This document shows, one piece after another, positions 52,322 through 61,964 of a stretch of DNA of 64,000 nt. Location of the stretch: NCBI RefSeq assembly GCF_041916975.1, contig NZ_JAYRYK010000001.1:806001-870000 (forward strand). The letters run 5' to 3'. The translations under genes and the position numbers were made by a program. How positions within the stretch are numbered: position 1 is the first letter of the stretch; each line of letters opens with the position of its first letter. The notes beneath the pieces are model-generated. The model was not told the origin of the DNA. It did no database searches and was given only the letters and a program-made list of their open reading frames with translations. This DNA comes from Sphingosinicella sp041916975 (lineage in GTDB: Bacteria; Pseudomonadota; Alphaproteobacteria; Sphingomonadales; Sphingomonadaceae).

Positions 52322-52942
52322 CTATGCGGCGGCGAGCTCAGCCGCCTGCCTTAGCGCCTCGATCGGCTGCGCGCCGACCACGGCGATCTTGTTTGCAAAA
52401 ATGTGGGTGGGTACGCCGCTGACACCCATCGAACGCGCTCTATCCGCCTGCGCATTGACAATGTCTCTGTCGGCATCGCCAGCGAGCAGCGCTTCCAGAA
52501 TGACGCGGTCCATGCCCGCCGCTGCGCCAATATCGGCGAGGACAGCGACATCCCCGATATCGCGACCCTCGCTGAAATAGGCGCGGAACAGACCTTCGGC
52601 GACAGCGTCCGCCCGCCCCTGCCCGCCCGCCCAACGCACGAGGCGGTGCGCATCGCGGGTATCCGGCACGCGCTCTACGCGACTGTAGTCGATATCGAGA
52701 CCGGCACCCTTCGCAGCCGCGGTGACACCCGCTGCCAGCTCGCTCGCGCGCTCATCGCTGCCGAACTTCGTGCGCATGAAATCGGCGCGGGCGACGCCGC
52801 CCGCAGGCATATCCGGGTGAAGAAGATAGGGGTGCCAGCGCCGCTCGATGTCGGCCTCGTTCGCAAACGTATCGAGATGGCGCTTGCCGATCCAGCACCA
52901 CGGGCAGACGAAATCCGAAACGATATCAATGGTGATCGCCAT
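52322..52942 (-). CDS. FrnE-like DsbA-family thioredoxin-fold protein
   Basis: This 206-residue protein starts ITIDIVSDFVCPWCWIGKRHL, with the active CPWC pair near residues 13-16. The inserted helical domain follows, then the cis-Pro loop GVSGVPTHIFANK. FrnE and HCCA-isomerase relatives are cytoplasmic disulfide or glutathione-linked enzymes. No signal peptide is present. Confidence 0.9.
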   Translation of the reverse strand: MAITIDIVSDFVCPWCWIGKRHLDTFANEADIERRWHPYLLHPDMPAGGVARADFMRTKFGSDERASELAAGVTAAAKGAGLDIDYSRVERVPDTRDAHRLVRWAGGQGRADAVAEGLFRAYFSEGRDIGDVAVLADIGAAAGMDRVILEALLAGDADRDIVNAQADRARSMGVSGVPTHIFANKIAVVGAQPIEALRQAAELAAA

Positions 52943-52968
52943 GAAAAGCCTCCCGCGCGGGAGCCGGA

Positions 52969-54327
52969 TCAGGCTGCGACTGCGACCTTCCGCGCCTTGA
53001 GCGACGCGACGAGGGCGCGCGCGTCGGCATCGCCATCCCAGCAGGCGAGAGTGTAGCCGATCCTGAGCGCGATGGAAGCACCGCCCGGCAGATCAACCTT
53101 CTGGAAGCGCAGGACGTTCGCAAGGCGGCGGACCGCAACGTTCGCGCTCGCATAGCGCGTATCAGGGAACTGCACGAGGATGCGGCTGCCGGAGAGGCGC
53201 GTCGCCATGTCCTCGCCGCGGATGCAGCGGCGCACCATGTCTCCGACGCGGCGCATCACGATATCGCCCGCGAGATAGCCGTGCACGGCATTGATCTCGT
53301 CAAGGTTCTCGATCGTGAGCCCGGCCACGGCCACGGGAAGCGAAAGTTCAGTGCAGTCCCGCAAGGTCGCCTGCAGATGCGCCATGCCGAAGCCATGACC
53401 CGCAAAGCCTGTGAGCCCGTCGCGAATGACCATCTCGACGTGCTGCGCGTAGCGCGCGGCAAGCGCAGCACGCAGCGCTTCGAGCCGCTTGAACGAGGTG
53501 AGATGCACGGAGAGCTGCTCGCTCGACAGGCAGGTGGGCGCGACATCGGTCACGCCGGCGTTGAACACCATATCGAGATCGAGCTTCTCGACCTCCGGCG
53601 TCGCGAGCAGCACGGGAAGATTGTAAAGCGCGGGCACGCGGCGCATCCGGTCCGCGAACTCGATGGCGCTCTTCGGGTCGACCGCCGAGCAGAGCAGCAC
53701 GGCATCGAGACCGCCGCGATAGAGGAGCGCGCGCGCCGCCTCGGGATCATCGCAGATCGTCGCCTCGGTGCAGGACCGCACGGCGCGGTTGAACTGTTCG
53801 GCGCAGTGCGCGCTCTGATCGAACTGCACGAGCAGAACCGACGCCCGGCGGCTTGCCACAACCGGTTCGGCGGGCGCAAGAAACAGCCCGTCGCCGCTCG
53901 TGAAGCCGCGCGCGGTCGCCTGGCGGCGCGCGAGTTCGCGGCGCATCGTGGAGAGGCGCAGGAGTATGGCGACGCGGCTCGCGACCTGCGTGGGGTGCAT
54001 CGGCCGATGAATGATGTCGTCGAAACCCGCGTGCTGGAGATCGCGGTGAAGCGCGGCGGTGCCGTCTTCGGTGAGCGCGACGAGCATCATGCCTTCGCGC
54101 TGCGTCCACCGCTCGGCGCTGCGCGCGAAGGTGGTGACGGCAGCGATGCCGATTTCCGCGCCTGCGAGCACGATGACAAGCTGATAGCGTCCGCTCGACG
54201 CAAGCGGGATCGCTTCCATCCAGGAGGCTGCCTGCACCTGGGTGAACTTGTCGGCTGCGATCTTCGCGACGCCCGCTTTTGCGTGCGTTTCATCCTTGCC
54301 GACGACGAGTACGCGATTGGCCTGCAC
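52969..54327 (-). CDS. PleD/PopA-like REC-REC-GGDEF protein with degenerate active sites
   Basis: This 452-residue protein has the length and order of PleD: two receiver-like domains (RVLVVGKDETHAKAG at the start; ASVLLVQFDQSAHCAEQFN for the second), then a GGDEF-like domain opening with RDGLTGFAGHGFGMAHL. The diguanylate cyclase signature GG(D/E)EF is replaced by LSGSR at 378-382, and neither receiver shows the usual phosphoacceptor Asp (VIVLAGAE, AVLLCSAV). It probably cannot make c-di-GMP and may bind it or act as a scaffold, as described for Caulobacter PopA. It is 66 bases downstream of the GGDEF-EAL gene on the same strand. Confidence 0.85.
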   Translation of the reverse strand: MQANRVLVVGKDETHAKAGVAKIAADKFTQVQAASWMEAIPLASSGRYQLVIVLAGAEIGIAAVTTFARSAERWTQREGMMLVALTEDGTAALHRDLQHAGFDDIIHRPMHPTQVASRVAILLRLSTMRRELARRQATARGFTSGDGLFLAPAEPVVASRRASVLLVQFDQSAHCAEQFNRAVRSCTEATICDDPEAARALLYRGGLDAVLLCSAVDPKSAIEFADRMRRVPALYNLPVLLATPEVEKLDLDMVFNAGVTDVAPTCLSSEQLSVHLTSFKRLEALRAALAARYAQHVEMVIRDGLTGFAGHGFGMAHLQATLRDCTELSLPVAVAGLTIENLDEINAVHGYLAGDIVMRRVGDMVRRCIRGEDMATRLSGSRILVQFPDTRYASANVAVRRLANVLRFQKVDLPGGASIALRIGYTLACWDGDADARALVASLKARKVAVAA

Positions 54328-54393
54328 GACGCAGCCTGCCCCCTGTTAAAGCGTTAACGTGGAGCTTTCTAAGGGACGGCGGTTAAGGATTGG

Positions 54394-56478
54394 TCAAGCG
54401 GCGCGGGCGCGCTGCCAGTTCTCCACGAACGGCGGGAGATCGCCGAGCGCGAGCGGCGGGCTGCACAGATAGCCCTGATACCAGTTGCAGCCTTCGCGCA
54501 CGAGCGTTTCGAGCTGGCTTTCGGATTCGACGCCCTCCGCGACCACCACCATGCCGAGCGAACGCGCCATATCGACGACGCCGCGCACGATCACGCGATC
54601 GCGCGTCGAGCCCGAGAGATCGGTGACGAGCTTCTTGTCGACCTTGAGAATATCGAGCGGCAGCGACTTCAGATAGGCGAGCGACGAGTAGCCGGTACCG
54701 AAATCGTCGATGGCGACGCTGATGCCGCGCTGGCGAAGCTTGGAGAGGATCTCGGAGGCGTGCTCCAGATCCTCCACGAGGCCGCCTTCAGTGACCTCCA
54801 GCGTCAGCCGTGAGGGCGGAAAGTGGCTGTCGGCGAGCGATTCTGCAACGATACGCTCGAAATCGGGCGCGCGCATGTCCGCCGCCGTGACGTTGATCGA
54901 AAGCCGCAGGTCGCGCAGATGTGCCGGCCACGCTGCCGCCTCGCCGCACGCCTGCCGCATGATCTGCTCGCCGAGGCGGGTGCCGAACTCAGCGCGCTCG
55001 GCGATCGCGAACAGCGTTTCGGCGGGGAGCACGCCGTAAAGCGGATGCTCCCAGCGTACCAGCGCCTCGACGCCGACGATGCGGTTGGTGACGATATCGA
55101 CCTGCGGCTGATAGAGCAGACTGAGGCCGCGCCGCTCCGCCGCCGCGCGCAGGTCCGCTTCAAGGCTGGCGAAGCGGGCCGGGTTGCCGTGCTCGTCGGA
55201 GAGGAACACCTGGAAGCTGTTCGGATCAAGCTCCTTCGCGCTCGAAAGCGCGGCGCTCGCGCGCTGGAAGAGTTCGTCCGCAGTCGTCACCTCCTCGTCG
55301 CTCGCGGCGATGCCGATGCGGCACGAGAGGTGGATGACGCGCCCGCCGACGATGAACGGCTTCTCAAAGCCCTTGCCGATGCGCTGGCTGAAGAACACCG
55401 CCTGATTGAGCGTGATCGGCCCGGCGAAGGCCACCGCGAACTCGGCCCCGCCGAGCCGCGCGGGAAGCTCGCTTTCGGCGGTCTGGTCGTTAAGCAGGCG
55501 ACGGAGGCGGCGGCCGACGGCCTGCAGCAGCGAATCCGCGACCGCGCGACCATAAGCGGCGTTCACCTGATCGAAGCGGCTGATCGCGAACATCACAACG
55601 ATGCACGCGGGGTTGTGCCCGGCGCGCGTGTTCAGCTTCTCATCCACCCACGCGCGGGCATGGCGAAGGTTCGCAAGGCCGGTCAGCGTATCGAAATGCG
55701 CGGAAAGCCGCCGCTCGATGAGCGTTGAATCAAGATCCTCGACCGTGGCGGTAAGCCCGAGCACGCTTCCCGCAGCATCGCGCGTGGGCCGTATGTGGTG
55801 AACATAGGTATGCGGCCGTCCGTCGAGAACGAGGCGGTGTTCCACCTCTCCCGGAACGCCCGCCTGCCAGATACGGCGGACGGCGCGGCGCGCCTGCGCG
55901 CGCGCGCGCCGGTCGAGCCGCAGAAAGGCGTCGTCGAGCGAAAGCTGATCGGTGTGCGGCGGATCGCCGATGAGCACGGCAAGCGCCGGGCTGATGCGGA
56001 CGGAATCGTCGCCCACGCTCCATTCCCAGCGCGCCGTGCCGCCGATCGAGGCCTGCGCGGAGGCCACGGCGGCTTCGGCGCTCGTCTTCTGCATCCGCCG
56101 GATCGAACGCTCGACGAAACGCAACGATTGGCCGAGTTCAGAGGCGCCGAACGGGCTGATCAGATAGTGCGTCGCCCCCGCCGTGTAGACATCGCCGAGC
56201 GACGCCGCATCGCTGCGCGAGAGGAGCACGAGAAGGCCGCCGCGCCGTTCCTGCACCGCCTGCGAAAGCTGCTCGACCTGCTGGAGGCCCCGCTGCAGCG
56301 CGCCGCGCGCATCGACAATGGCGATCAGCGCTTCCGAGGCGGCATAGCGACGGGCGGCATCGTCGGGCCGAAGGCTGACGATAACCGGACGTCCTGTCGC
56401 CTCAATGGCATCCTGCGCTTCGCGCCGGTAGCGGAATGAGGCGAGAAAGACGGGCGCGGAGAGCGATGAGCCGTGCAT
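54394..56478 (-). CDS. GGDEF-EAL c-di-GMP phosphodiesterase with receiver-like and PAS-like N-terminus
   Basis: The 694-residue protein appears to have a receiver-like region (1-125), a PAS-like sensor (about 145-250), a GGDEF domain from DTLTGLAN (263-270) with the altered motif GGAEF at 343-347, and an EAL domain with EALVRW at 471-476 and DDFGTGYSS at 591-599. The EAL signatures are intact, so it should hydrolyse c-di-GMP to pGpG; the GGAEF change suggests the cyclase half is regulatory. No transmembrane segment is evident. It heads a two-gene unit with the PleD/PopA-like gene. Confidence 0.92.
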   Translation of the reverse strand: MHGSSLSAPVFLASFRYRREAQDAIEATGRPVIVSLRPDDAARRYAASEALIAIVDARGALQRGLQQVEQLSQAVQERRGGLLVLLSRSDAASLGDVYTAGATHYLISPFGASELGQSLRFVERSIRRMQKTSAEAAVASAQASIGGTARWEWSVGDDSVRISPALAVLIGDPPHTDQLSLDDAFLRLDRRARAQARRAVRRIWQAGVPGEVEHRLVLDGRPHTYVHHIRPTRDAAGSVLGLTATVEDLDSTLIERRLSAHFDTLTGLANLRHARAWVDEKLNTRAGHNPACIVVMFAISRFDQVNAAYGRAVADSLLQAVGRRLRRLLNDQTAESELPARLGGAEFAVAFAGPITLNQAVFFSQRIGKGFEKPFIVGGRVIHLSCRIGIAASDEEVTTADELFQRASAALSSAKELDPNSFQVFLSDEHGNPARFASLEADLRAAAERRGLSLLYQPQVDIVTNRIVGVEALVRWEHPLYGVLPAETLFAIAERAEFGTRLGEQIMRQACGEAAAWPAHLRDLRLSINVTAADMRAPDFERIVAESLADSHFPPSRLTLEVTEGGLVEDLEHASEILSKLRQRGISVAIDDFGTGYSSLAYLKSLPLDILKVDKKLVTDLSGSTRDRVIVRGVVDMARSLGMVVVAEGVESESQLETLVREGCNWYQGYLCSPPLALGDLPPFVENWQRARAA

Positions 56479-56616
56479 TTCACCTCGTGTGGAGACCGCA
56501 GCGCCTGTAACACTATCACGATGCCCTGCAAAGGCCAGCGACGAGAGCGGCCGAAGCGGCCATCATTGACGGCAAAACTTGCCCCCCGCCCCCGCCATGA
56601 CTAACTCTTGAGGACG

Positions 56617-57642
56617 ATGCAGGACGTAATCGCAAAAACGGCCGGGAAAGGCCCACTGATCGACCCCTTCGGGCGGGCGGTGACGTACCTGCGTGTCTCC
56701 GTGACCGATCGCTGTGACTTCCGGTGCACTTACTGCATGGCGGAAACCATGCAGTTCCTGCCGAAATCCGAAGTGCTGAGCCTGGAGGAGATCGAGCGCG
56801 TCGCGTCGGCCTTCATCCGGCGCGGCGTACGCAAGGTGCGACTGACAGGTGGCGAACCGCTGGTCCGGCGCGGCATCGTGAGCCTCGTCGACTCGCTCGC
56901 ACGACACCTCGGGCGCGGCCTCGACGAGCTGACGCTCACCACCAACGGCAACCAGCTTGCAAAGCACGCCGAAGCGCTCGCAGCCGCAGGCGTGCGTCGC
57001 GTGAACGTGAGCCTCGACACGCTCGACCCCGACCGCTTCCGGCGCATCACGCGCTGGGGCGAGTTGCCGCGCGTGCTGGACGGCATCGCCGCCGCGAAGG
57101 CCGCCGGGCTCGCCATCAAGATCAACACCGTGGCGCTGCGCGGCATCAACGAGGACGAACTCGGCGACATGGCGGCGTGGTGCGGCGGCGAAGGCCACGA
57201 TCTCACTTTCATTGAAACGATGCCGATGGGCGAGGTCGACGAAGACCGCACCGACCACTACCTGCCGCTTTCCATCGTGCGCGCCGAACTTGCGAAGCGC
57301 TTCACGTTCCGGCCGACCGACTATGTGACGGGCGGCCCGGCGCGCTACGTGGAGGTCGCGGAAACCGGCCGCAGGATCGGCTTCATCACGCCCCTCACCC
57401 ACAATTTCTGCGAAAGCTGCAACCGCGTGCGCCTGACCGCGACGGGGCGGCTCTACATGTGCCTGGGGCAGGAAGACAGCGCCGATCTGCGCGCCGCCGT
57501 GCGCCGTTCGCCATCGGACGCCGACCTTGACGCCGCGATCGCCGAGGCGATCACGCGCAAGCCCAAGGGCCACGATTTCGTCATCGGACGCGGCCAGCCC
57601 CGTGCGGCCGTTCCCCGCCACATGAGCGTGACCGGCGGATGA
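56617..57642 (+). CDS. moaA: GTP 3',8-cyclase MoaA
   Basis: The 341-residue radical SAM enzyme performs the first step of molybdenum cofactor synthesis. The SAM cluster cysteines are C33, C37 and C40 in DRCDFRCTYC, LTGGEPLVRRG is the SAM-binding GGE motif, and the second cluster lies in CESCNRVRLTATGRLYMC. The chain ends in Gly-Gly, which MoaA needs for activity. A GAGG just upstream supports ATG 56617 over TTG 56608. It overlaps nadK by 4 bases. Confidence 0.96.
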   Translation: MQDVIAKTAGKGPLIDPFGRAVTYLRVSVTDRCDFRCTYCMAETMQFLPKSEVLSLEEIERVASAFIRRGVRKVRLTGGEPLVRRGIVSLVDSLARHLGRGLDELTLTTNGNQLAKHAEALAAAGVRRVNVSLDTLDPDRFRRITRWGELPRVLDGIAAAKAAGLAIKINTVALRGINEDELGDMAAWCGGEGHDLTFIETMPMGEVDEDRTDHYLPLSIVRAELAKRFTFRPTDYVTGGPARYVEVAETGRRIGFITPLTHNFCESCNRVRLTATGRLYMCLGQEDSADLRAAVRRSPSDADLDAAIAEAITRKPKGHDFVIGRGQPRAAVPRHMSVTGG

Positions 57643-58421
57643 ACGACAAGCTGCCCGGCAAGGTGGCGCTCGCCGTCTCGCCAACCCCCGCCGCCCGCGA
57701 GGCCGCTGCGGATATCCTGCCGCTGCACGACTGGGCGAGCGAAGCCGAGGCGGACATCATCCTCGCGCTCGGCGGCGACGGTTTCATGCTGCAGACGCTG
57801 CACGCTGTGCTCCACCGACGGCGGCCCGCAAGCGTCTTCGGCATGAACCGGGGCACCGTCGGCTTCCTGATGAACGAATACAGCCCGGACGGCATCGCCG
57901 AGCGCATCGCGAACGCGCGCGCCTTCAAGCTGCACCCGCTGCAGATGGACGCGCGCACGATCGCGGGCGATCGCATTGTCTCCCCCGCGATCAACGAGGT
58001 CTCGCTGCTGCGCGAGACGCGGCAGGCCGCCAAGATCGAGATCGCGATCGACGGGCGCGTGCGCATGTCCGAACTCACCTGTGATGGTGTGCTGGTGGCG
58101 ACGCCGGCGGGCTCCACCGCCTACAATCTCTCGGCGAACGGCCCGATCCTGCCGCTCCAGTCCGACCTGCTCGCGCTGACGCCGATCAGCCCCTTCCGCC
58201 CCCGCCGCTGGCGCGGTGCGCTCATTCCCGACACGTCGGTGGTGGAGTTCCGGATGCTGGAGGCCGGCAAGCGCCCGGTGAGCGCGGTCGCGGACCAGGT
58301 GGAAGTGCGCGATGTCGACGTGGTGCGCGTGAGCACCGACCGCTCGATCACACTGGAGCTGCTGTTCGACCCCGAATATGCGCTCGACGACCGCATCGCG
58401 ATGGAGCAGTTCCTGACCTGA
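57639..58421 (+). CDS. nadK: NAD kinase
   Basis: This 260-residue kinase converts NAD to NADP. GGDG at 45-48 is the phosphate-binding motif, GMNRGTVGFLMNEY follows, INEVSLLRE supplies the NE of the NAD site, and LVATPAGSTAYNLSANGPI is the second signature. The ATG overlaps the moaA stop, so translation of the two is probably coupled. Confidence 0.95.
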   Translation: MNDKLPGKVALAVSPTPAAREAAADILPLHDWASEAEADIILALGGDGFMLQTLHAVLHRRRPASVFGMNRGTVGFLMNEYSPDGIAERIANARAFKLHPLQMDARTIAGDRIVSPAINEVSLLRETRQAAKIEIAIDGRVRMSELTCDGVLVATPAGSTAYNLSANGPILPLQSDLLALTPISPFRPRRWRGALIPDTSVVEFRMLEAGKRPVSAVADQVEVRDVDVVRVSTDRSITLELLFDPEYALDDRIAMEQFLT

Positions 58422-58500
58422 ACACTCGCCCTCGCCGGAAACGCATTCCGGGGCTTGGCAGCGGAAACCGGCACTGTTATACGCCGCGCCCTGACCATGT

Positions 58501-58575
58501 TCCCCGGTAGCTCAGCGGTAGAGCATCCGACTGTTAATCGGACGGCCGCCTGTTCGAATCAGGCCCGGGGAGCCA
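58501..58575 (+). tRNA. tRNA-Asn (GTT anticodon)
   Basis: The 75 bases start TCCCCGGTAGCTCAGCGG and end with encoded CCA. Acceptor TCCCCGG pairs with CCGGGGA; the anticodon arm is TCCGA-CTGTTAA-TCGGA with anticodon GTT; the T arm reads CTGTTCGAATCAG. No integrase is nearby. Confidence 0.98.
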
Positions 58576-58620
58576 TCTTCCTTCAGACTTGGAAAACAGC
58601 GACCGCGGCCATGGGCGTGA

Positions 58621-60138
58621 TCACGCCTGCCTGGTCACCAGCTTGCGCAGTTCGGTCTTCAGGATCTTGCCCGCGCCCGACAGCGGCAGCGGGTCTTCGC
58701 AGAAGGTGAAGGACCGGGGGCATTTGTAGCCGGCGATGAGTTCCCTCGTGTGGGCGATCAGCGTGTCTGCCGACGCGTCGCCGTCCGGGTGCAATTGGAC
58801 GAAGGCGTGCACCGCCTCCCCCCAACGCTCGTCGGGCACGCCGATGACCGCACACTGGCGCACCGCCGGGTGCGACATCAGGGCGTTCTCGACCTCAACC
58901 GAATAGACGTTCTCGCCGCCGGAAACGACCATGTCCTTCACGCGGTCGACGAGGAACACATAGCCGTTGGCGTCGCGGTAGCCGGCATCGCCTGTCCGCA
59001 GCCAGCCGTCGATGATGGTGGTGCGCGTGAGGTCGGGTTGCCGCCAGTATCCCATCATCACCCCCGGGCCGCGTACCGCGATCTCGCCGACCTCTCCATA
59101 TGACCGATCGCGCATCGTCTCATCGACCACGCGCAGATCGACAGTCGGGATGGGGCGCCCAGCCGAACGCAAATAGCCGCGCAGATGGTCTTCGTGTTCG
59201 AGCACGGTGGCCACCGGCGACAGCTCGGTCTGGCCGTACCCCTGAGAGAAACGCGCGTTGGGGAATGTCGCCATAGCCGCGCTCAGCACGGCTTCCGAAA
59301 TCGGGGATGCGCCGTAGAAGATGCGCCGCAGACAGCTCATGTCCGCCTTGCGATCCTGCAGAGCCTCAACCAGCATCGCGATCATCGTGGGAACCAGCAT
59401 GACCGCGCTCACCTGTTCGCGGACGATCGTGTCGACAACCTCGGCAGGATCGAAAACAGGCAGCGCGACGTGCGCCGCGCCGATCGTGGTCATGCCGAAG
59501 AGGCAGCAGGCATCCGCCATGTGGAACATCGGCGCGACATGCAGGAACACGGTATCGGTCGGATATTGCAGAATCGATTGCTGCGCGAAGAAATTGCTGA
59601 CCAGATTGGCGTGGCTCAGCATCACGCCTTTCGAACGGCCGGTGGTCCCCCCTGTGTAGAAAATCATCGCAAGATCGTCGCCGCTGCCGCTTTCGTCCGG
59701 CATGGGGTCGTACCCCGCGAGCGTATCGAAACACGGCAAGTCAGGCTGCGTACCCTCCATGGCGATCACAGGGCAGGTTTTCGCAAGCTCGGGAGCGAGA
59801 TGTCCGAAATGCGCATCAATCAGGATCAGCGAGGGCTCGCTGTCGGAGAGGGCGTGCGCGATCTCCGCCCACGCCCAGCGGGTGTTGAGCGGCACTGCGA
59901 TGCAGCCGGCCCACAGTATGGCATAGTAGGACTCGATATAACGGTCGCTGTTAAGCGCAAGGATCACGATGCGATCGCCGCGGCGCGCACCCAGCCCAAG
60001 CAGGCCGGCGGCGAGACGTGCCACCCGGCTTCCGATGTCCCGCCATGTGCTGCGGCGCGCCCCCATAACGGCGGCCACGCGATCACCGAACAGATCGGCG
60101 CTGCGACGAAGACCCTGCGTAAGCTGCATATGGCTCAT
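58621..60138 (-). CDS. Acyl-CoA ligase (AMP-forming)
   Basis: This 505-residue ANL-superfamily enzyme activates a carboxylic acid as acyl-AMP, then acyl-CoA. Motifs are FYTGGTTGRSKGVMLSH (P-loop), YGQTELSP, GWLRTGDAGYRD, DRVKDMVVSGGENVYSVE, and GAGKILKTELR with the C-terminal catalytic Lys. The fatty/aryl acid specificity is not readable. The ATG at 60136-60138 overlaps the stop of the hydrolase gene before it. Confidence 0.93.
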   Translation of the reverse strand: MSHMQLTQGLRRSADLFGDRVAAVMGARRSTWRDIGSRVARLAAGLLGLGARRGDRIVILALNSDRYIESYYAILWAGCIAVPLNTRWAWAEIAHALSDSEPSLILIDAHFGHLAPELAKTCPVIAMEGTQPDLPCFDTLAGYDPMPDESGSGDDLAMIFYTGGTTGRSKGVMLSHANLVSNFFAQQSILQYPTDTVFLHVAPMFHMADACCLFGMTTIGAAHVALPVFDPAEVVDTIVREQVSAVMLVPTMIAMLVEALQDRKADMSCLRRIFYGASPISEAVLSAAMATFPNARFSQGYGQTELSPVATVLEHEDHLRGYLRSAGRPIPTVDLRVVDETMRDRSYGEVGEIAVRGPGVMMGYWRQPDLTRTTIIDGWLRTGDAGYRDANGYVFLVDRVKDMVVSGGENVYSVEVENALMSHPAVRQCAVIGVPDERWGEAVHAFVQLHPDGDASADTLIAHTRELIAGYKCPRSFTFCEDPLPLSGAGKILKTELRKLVTRQA

Positions 60139-61112
60139 GCCGCGCGGATGCGGTTGCGCAGGATGCCGATCCGCTCCATCTCGAGCTCGACGACGTCGCC
60201 ATCCTTGAGCATCCGGCCATGTTCCAGCCCGCAGCCGCTGCCGACCGTTCCCGATCCGAACAGTTCGCCGGCATGGATCGTCTGCCCGCGCGCGGCAAAG
60301 GCGATCATGTCCTCAAATCGGTGATGCATGGCGGAAGAATTGCCGCGCGACACCTCTTCGCCGTTGATCCGCGCCACCATTTCCAGCGCATAGGGGTCGC
60401 CGATCTCGTCCATCGTGACAATGCAGGGGCCAAGCACATTCGATCCGTCGAACTCCTTGCCTTTGCCCGGCCCAAGCTTGCCATCCATCACCCGCATCTG
60501 CTCGTCGCGGGCGGACAGGTCGTTGAAGATGGTGAAGCCGAAGACATGATCGAGCGCGCGCTCGCGGGGAATGTCCTTGCCCGGCCGGCCGATCACCGCG
60601 GCGAATTCAAGCTCGTAGTCCATGATCGCCGAATAGGCGGGCCATGTGATCTCCGCCTCCGGCCCCGCGATGCAGAGGTGCGAAGCGGTATAGTAGATCG
60701 GGCTTTCGTACCAGATGGCCGGAATATCGAAGGCGTTTGAGCTTTCGATCGCGGCGCGCTCGGCCTCGTTCCTCGCCTGGGACAGGCGCAGGGTCCTCGC
60801 CATGCGGAAAGCATTCACCAGATGCTCTTCGAAGCCAAGAAAGTCCCGGAACTGGCGCGGGCGCGGCAGCGGCGCGCACAGGGACACCGCATTCGTCGCG
60901 ACGGTCGGCCCATCGCCGCGATCGATAAGACTGCGCACGGCACCCCAAGCCTCCGGCCCGGCGTCGATCAATGCGAGCATGGATTCGCAGCAGCCCGGCG
61001 GCACGGCTCCCGCCGTACGCGCTGCGGCGTTCAGATCCACGATCAGCCGATCACCGTCGACCCAGGCTCCCAAGGCTTCCCGTCCATCACGGACGAATGT
61101 CACCAATCGCAT
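60135..61112 (-). CDS. Fumarylacetoacetate hydrolase-family protein
   Basis: The 325-residue product has the FAH barrel signatures: DYELEFAAVIGRPGKDI with metal-binding Glu residues, VFGFTIFNDLSARDEQ, and a C-terminal GSGTVGSGCGLEHGR loop. Family members hydrolyse C-C bonds of acylpyruvates or decarboxylate catechol-pathway intermediates. With an acyl-CoA ligase and a TetR-controlled TonB receptor locus, it may act in aromatic or keto-acid breakdown (inference). Confidence 0.92.
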   Translation of the reverse strand: MRLVTFVRDGREALGAWVDGDRLIVDLNAAARTAGAVPPGCCESMLALIDAGPEAWGAVRSLIDRGDGPTVATNAVSLCAPLPRPRQFRDFLGFEEHLVNAFRMARTLRLSQARNEAERAAIESSNAFDIPAIWYESPIYYTASHLCIAGPEAEITWPAYSAIMDYELEFAAVIGRPGKDIPRERALDHVFGFTIFNDLSARDEQMRVMDGKLGPGKGKEFDGSNVLGPCIVTMDEIGDPYALEMVARINGEEVSRGNSSAMHHRFEDMIAFAARGQTIHAGELFGSGTVGSGCGLEHGRMLKDGDVVELEMERIGILRNRIRAA

Positions 61113-61177
61113 AGACCCTCTCCAATTTCGTTAGCCGCCTGCTTTTTGTTGTACGTTTGTCTATATAAATTCAGGAT

Positions 61178-61909
61178 GTGATTGACGAAAGCATCGGCCA
61201 TCCCCCACTAGGACCGCTCAAGCTGGTAGAAGCCGAGGATGCAGTGGCGAAAAGTTCGAAAGCCTCCACGAACAAAAAACAGAGCGCCCGCGACCGGATC
61301 ATCACCGCCGCCGAGGAATTGTTCGCGACCAAGGGCCTGCACGGCACTTCGCTGCGCGAGATTGCCCGCACGGCCGCGATCAACGTCAACCTCATCTCTT
61401 ATTACTTCGCGGAGAAGGAAGATCTCTACGACGCCGTGGTCGATGCGCGGGCGGCGCTGCTCAACGACGCGCGCGCGATCAGCCTCGACGCGCTTGAACA
61501 TCGCTACTCGCCCGAACCGGTGCCGGTGCCGGAAATCATCCGCTCGCTGATCCACCCCTTCTTCGAGCTGCGCGGAGAGGACCCGGCCGGTTGGGATTAT
61601 TGGGTCCACCTGCTGGACAGGGAGACGGGCACCGACCTCTTCACCAATGCGATGGCGCGCAACCTGTCGGTGGTGCTGCGCCGCTATCTTTATTGCCTGC
61701 ATCGTTCGGTTCCCAATGCGGACAGGGTGGACCTGCTGTTCGTTCTGGAGCTGACGACGCGGGCGATGGTGATGGGTTCCGAATGGGACATGCAGGCCAT
61801 CGTGCCGGACCACGCCACCGAGATGTTCCTCGACGACAAGGCGGTGGAAGAACGCATCGTTCGATCGATGTCGGCTGCGGCGCTGTCGTTCAACAAAAGC
61901 ACGGCATGA
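61178..61909 (+). CDS. TetR-family regulator
   Basis: The helix-turn-helix reads AAEELFATKGLHGTSLREIARTAAINVNLISYYFAEKEDLY, a clear TetR/AcrR N-terminus, followed by a C-terminal ligand domain (residues about 110-243). It is divergent from the hydrolase-ligase operon across 65 AT-rich bases and probably controls it, perhaps also the TonB receptor. GTG 61178 or GTG 61244 may start it; neither has a decisive ribosome site. Confidence 0.9.
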   Translation: MIDESIGHPPLGPLKLVEAEDAVAKSSKASTNKKQSARDRIITAAEELFATKGLHGTSLREIARTAAINVNLISYYFAEKEDLYDAVVDARAALLNDARAISLDALEHRYSPEPVPVPEIIRSLIHPFFELRGEDPAGWDYWVHLLDRETGTDLFTNAMARNLSVVLRRYLYCLHRSVPNADRVDLLFVLELTTRAMVMGSEWDMQAIVPDHATEMFLDDKAVEERIVRSMSAAALSFNKSTA

Positions 61910-61959
61910 GGCGTGCGCGAGCGGCCGTTTCGGCCAAGGCCCGGACGCACGCCCCTTTT
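61910..61959. terminator. Hairpin terminator between convergent genes
   Basis: GGCGTGCG (61910-61917) pairs with CGCACGCC (61946-61953), with an inner GGCCG-TTT-CGGCC hairpin. CCTTTT follows. It sits between the TetR stop and the end of the convergent receptor gene. Confidence 0.65.
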
Positions 61960-61964
61960 CACCA

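Noticed and set aside
61113..61177. A TetR operator in the divergent gap
   Set aside because: The gap is AT-rich with TTGTAC and TTGTCT repeats, but I see no clean palindrome.
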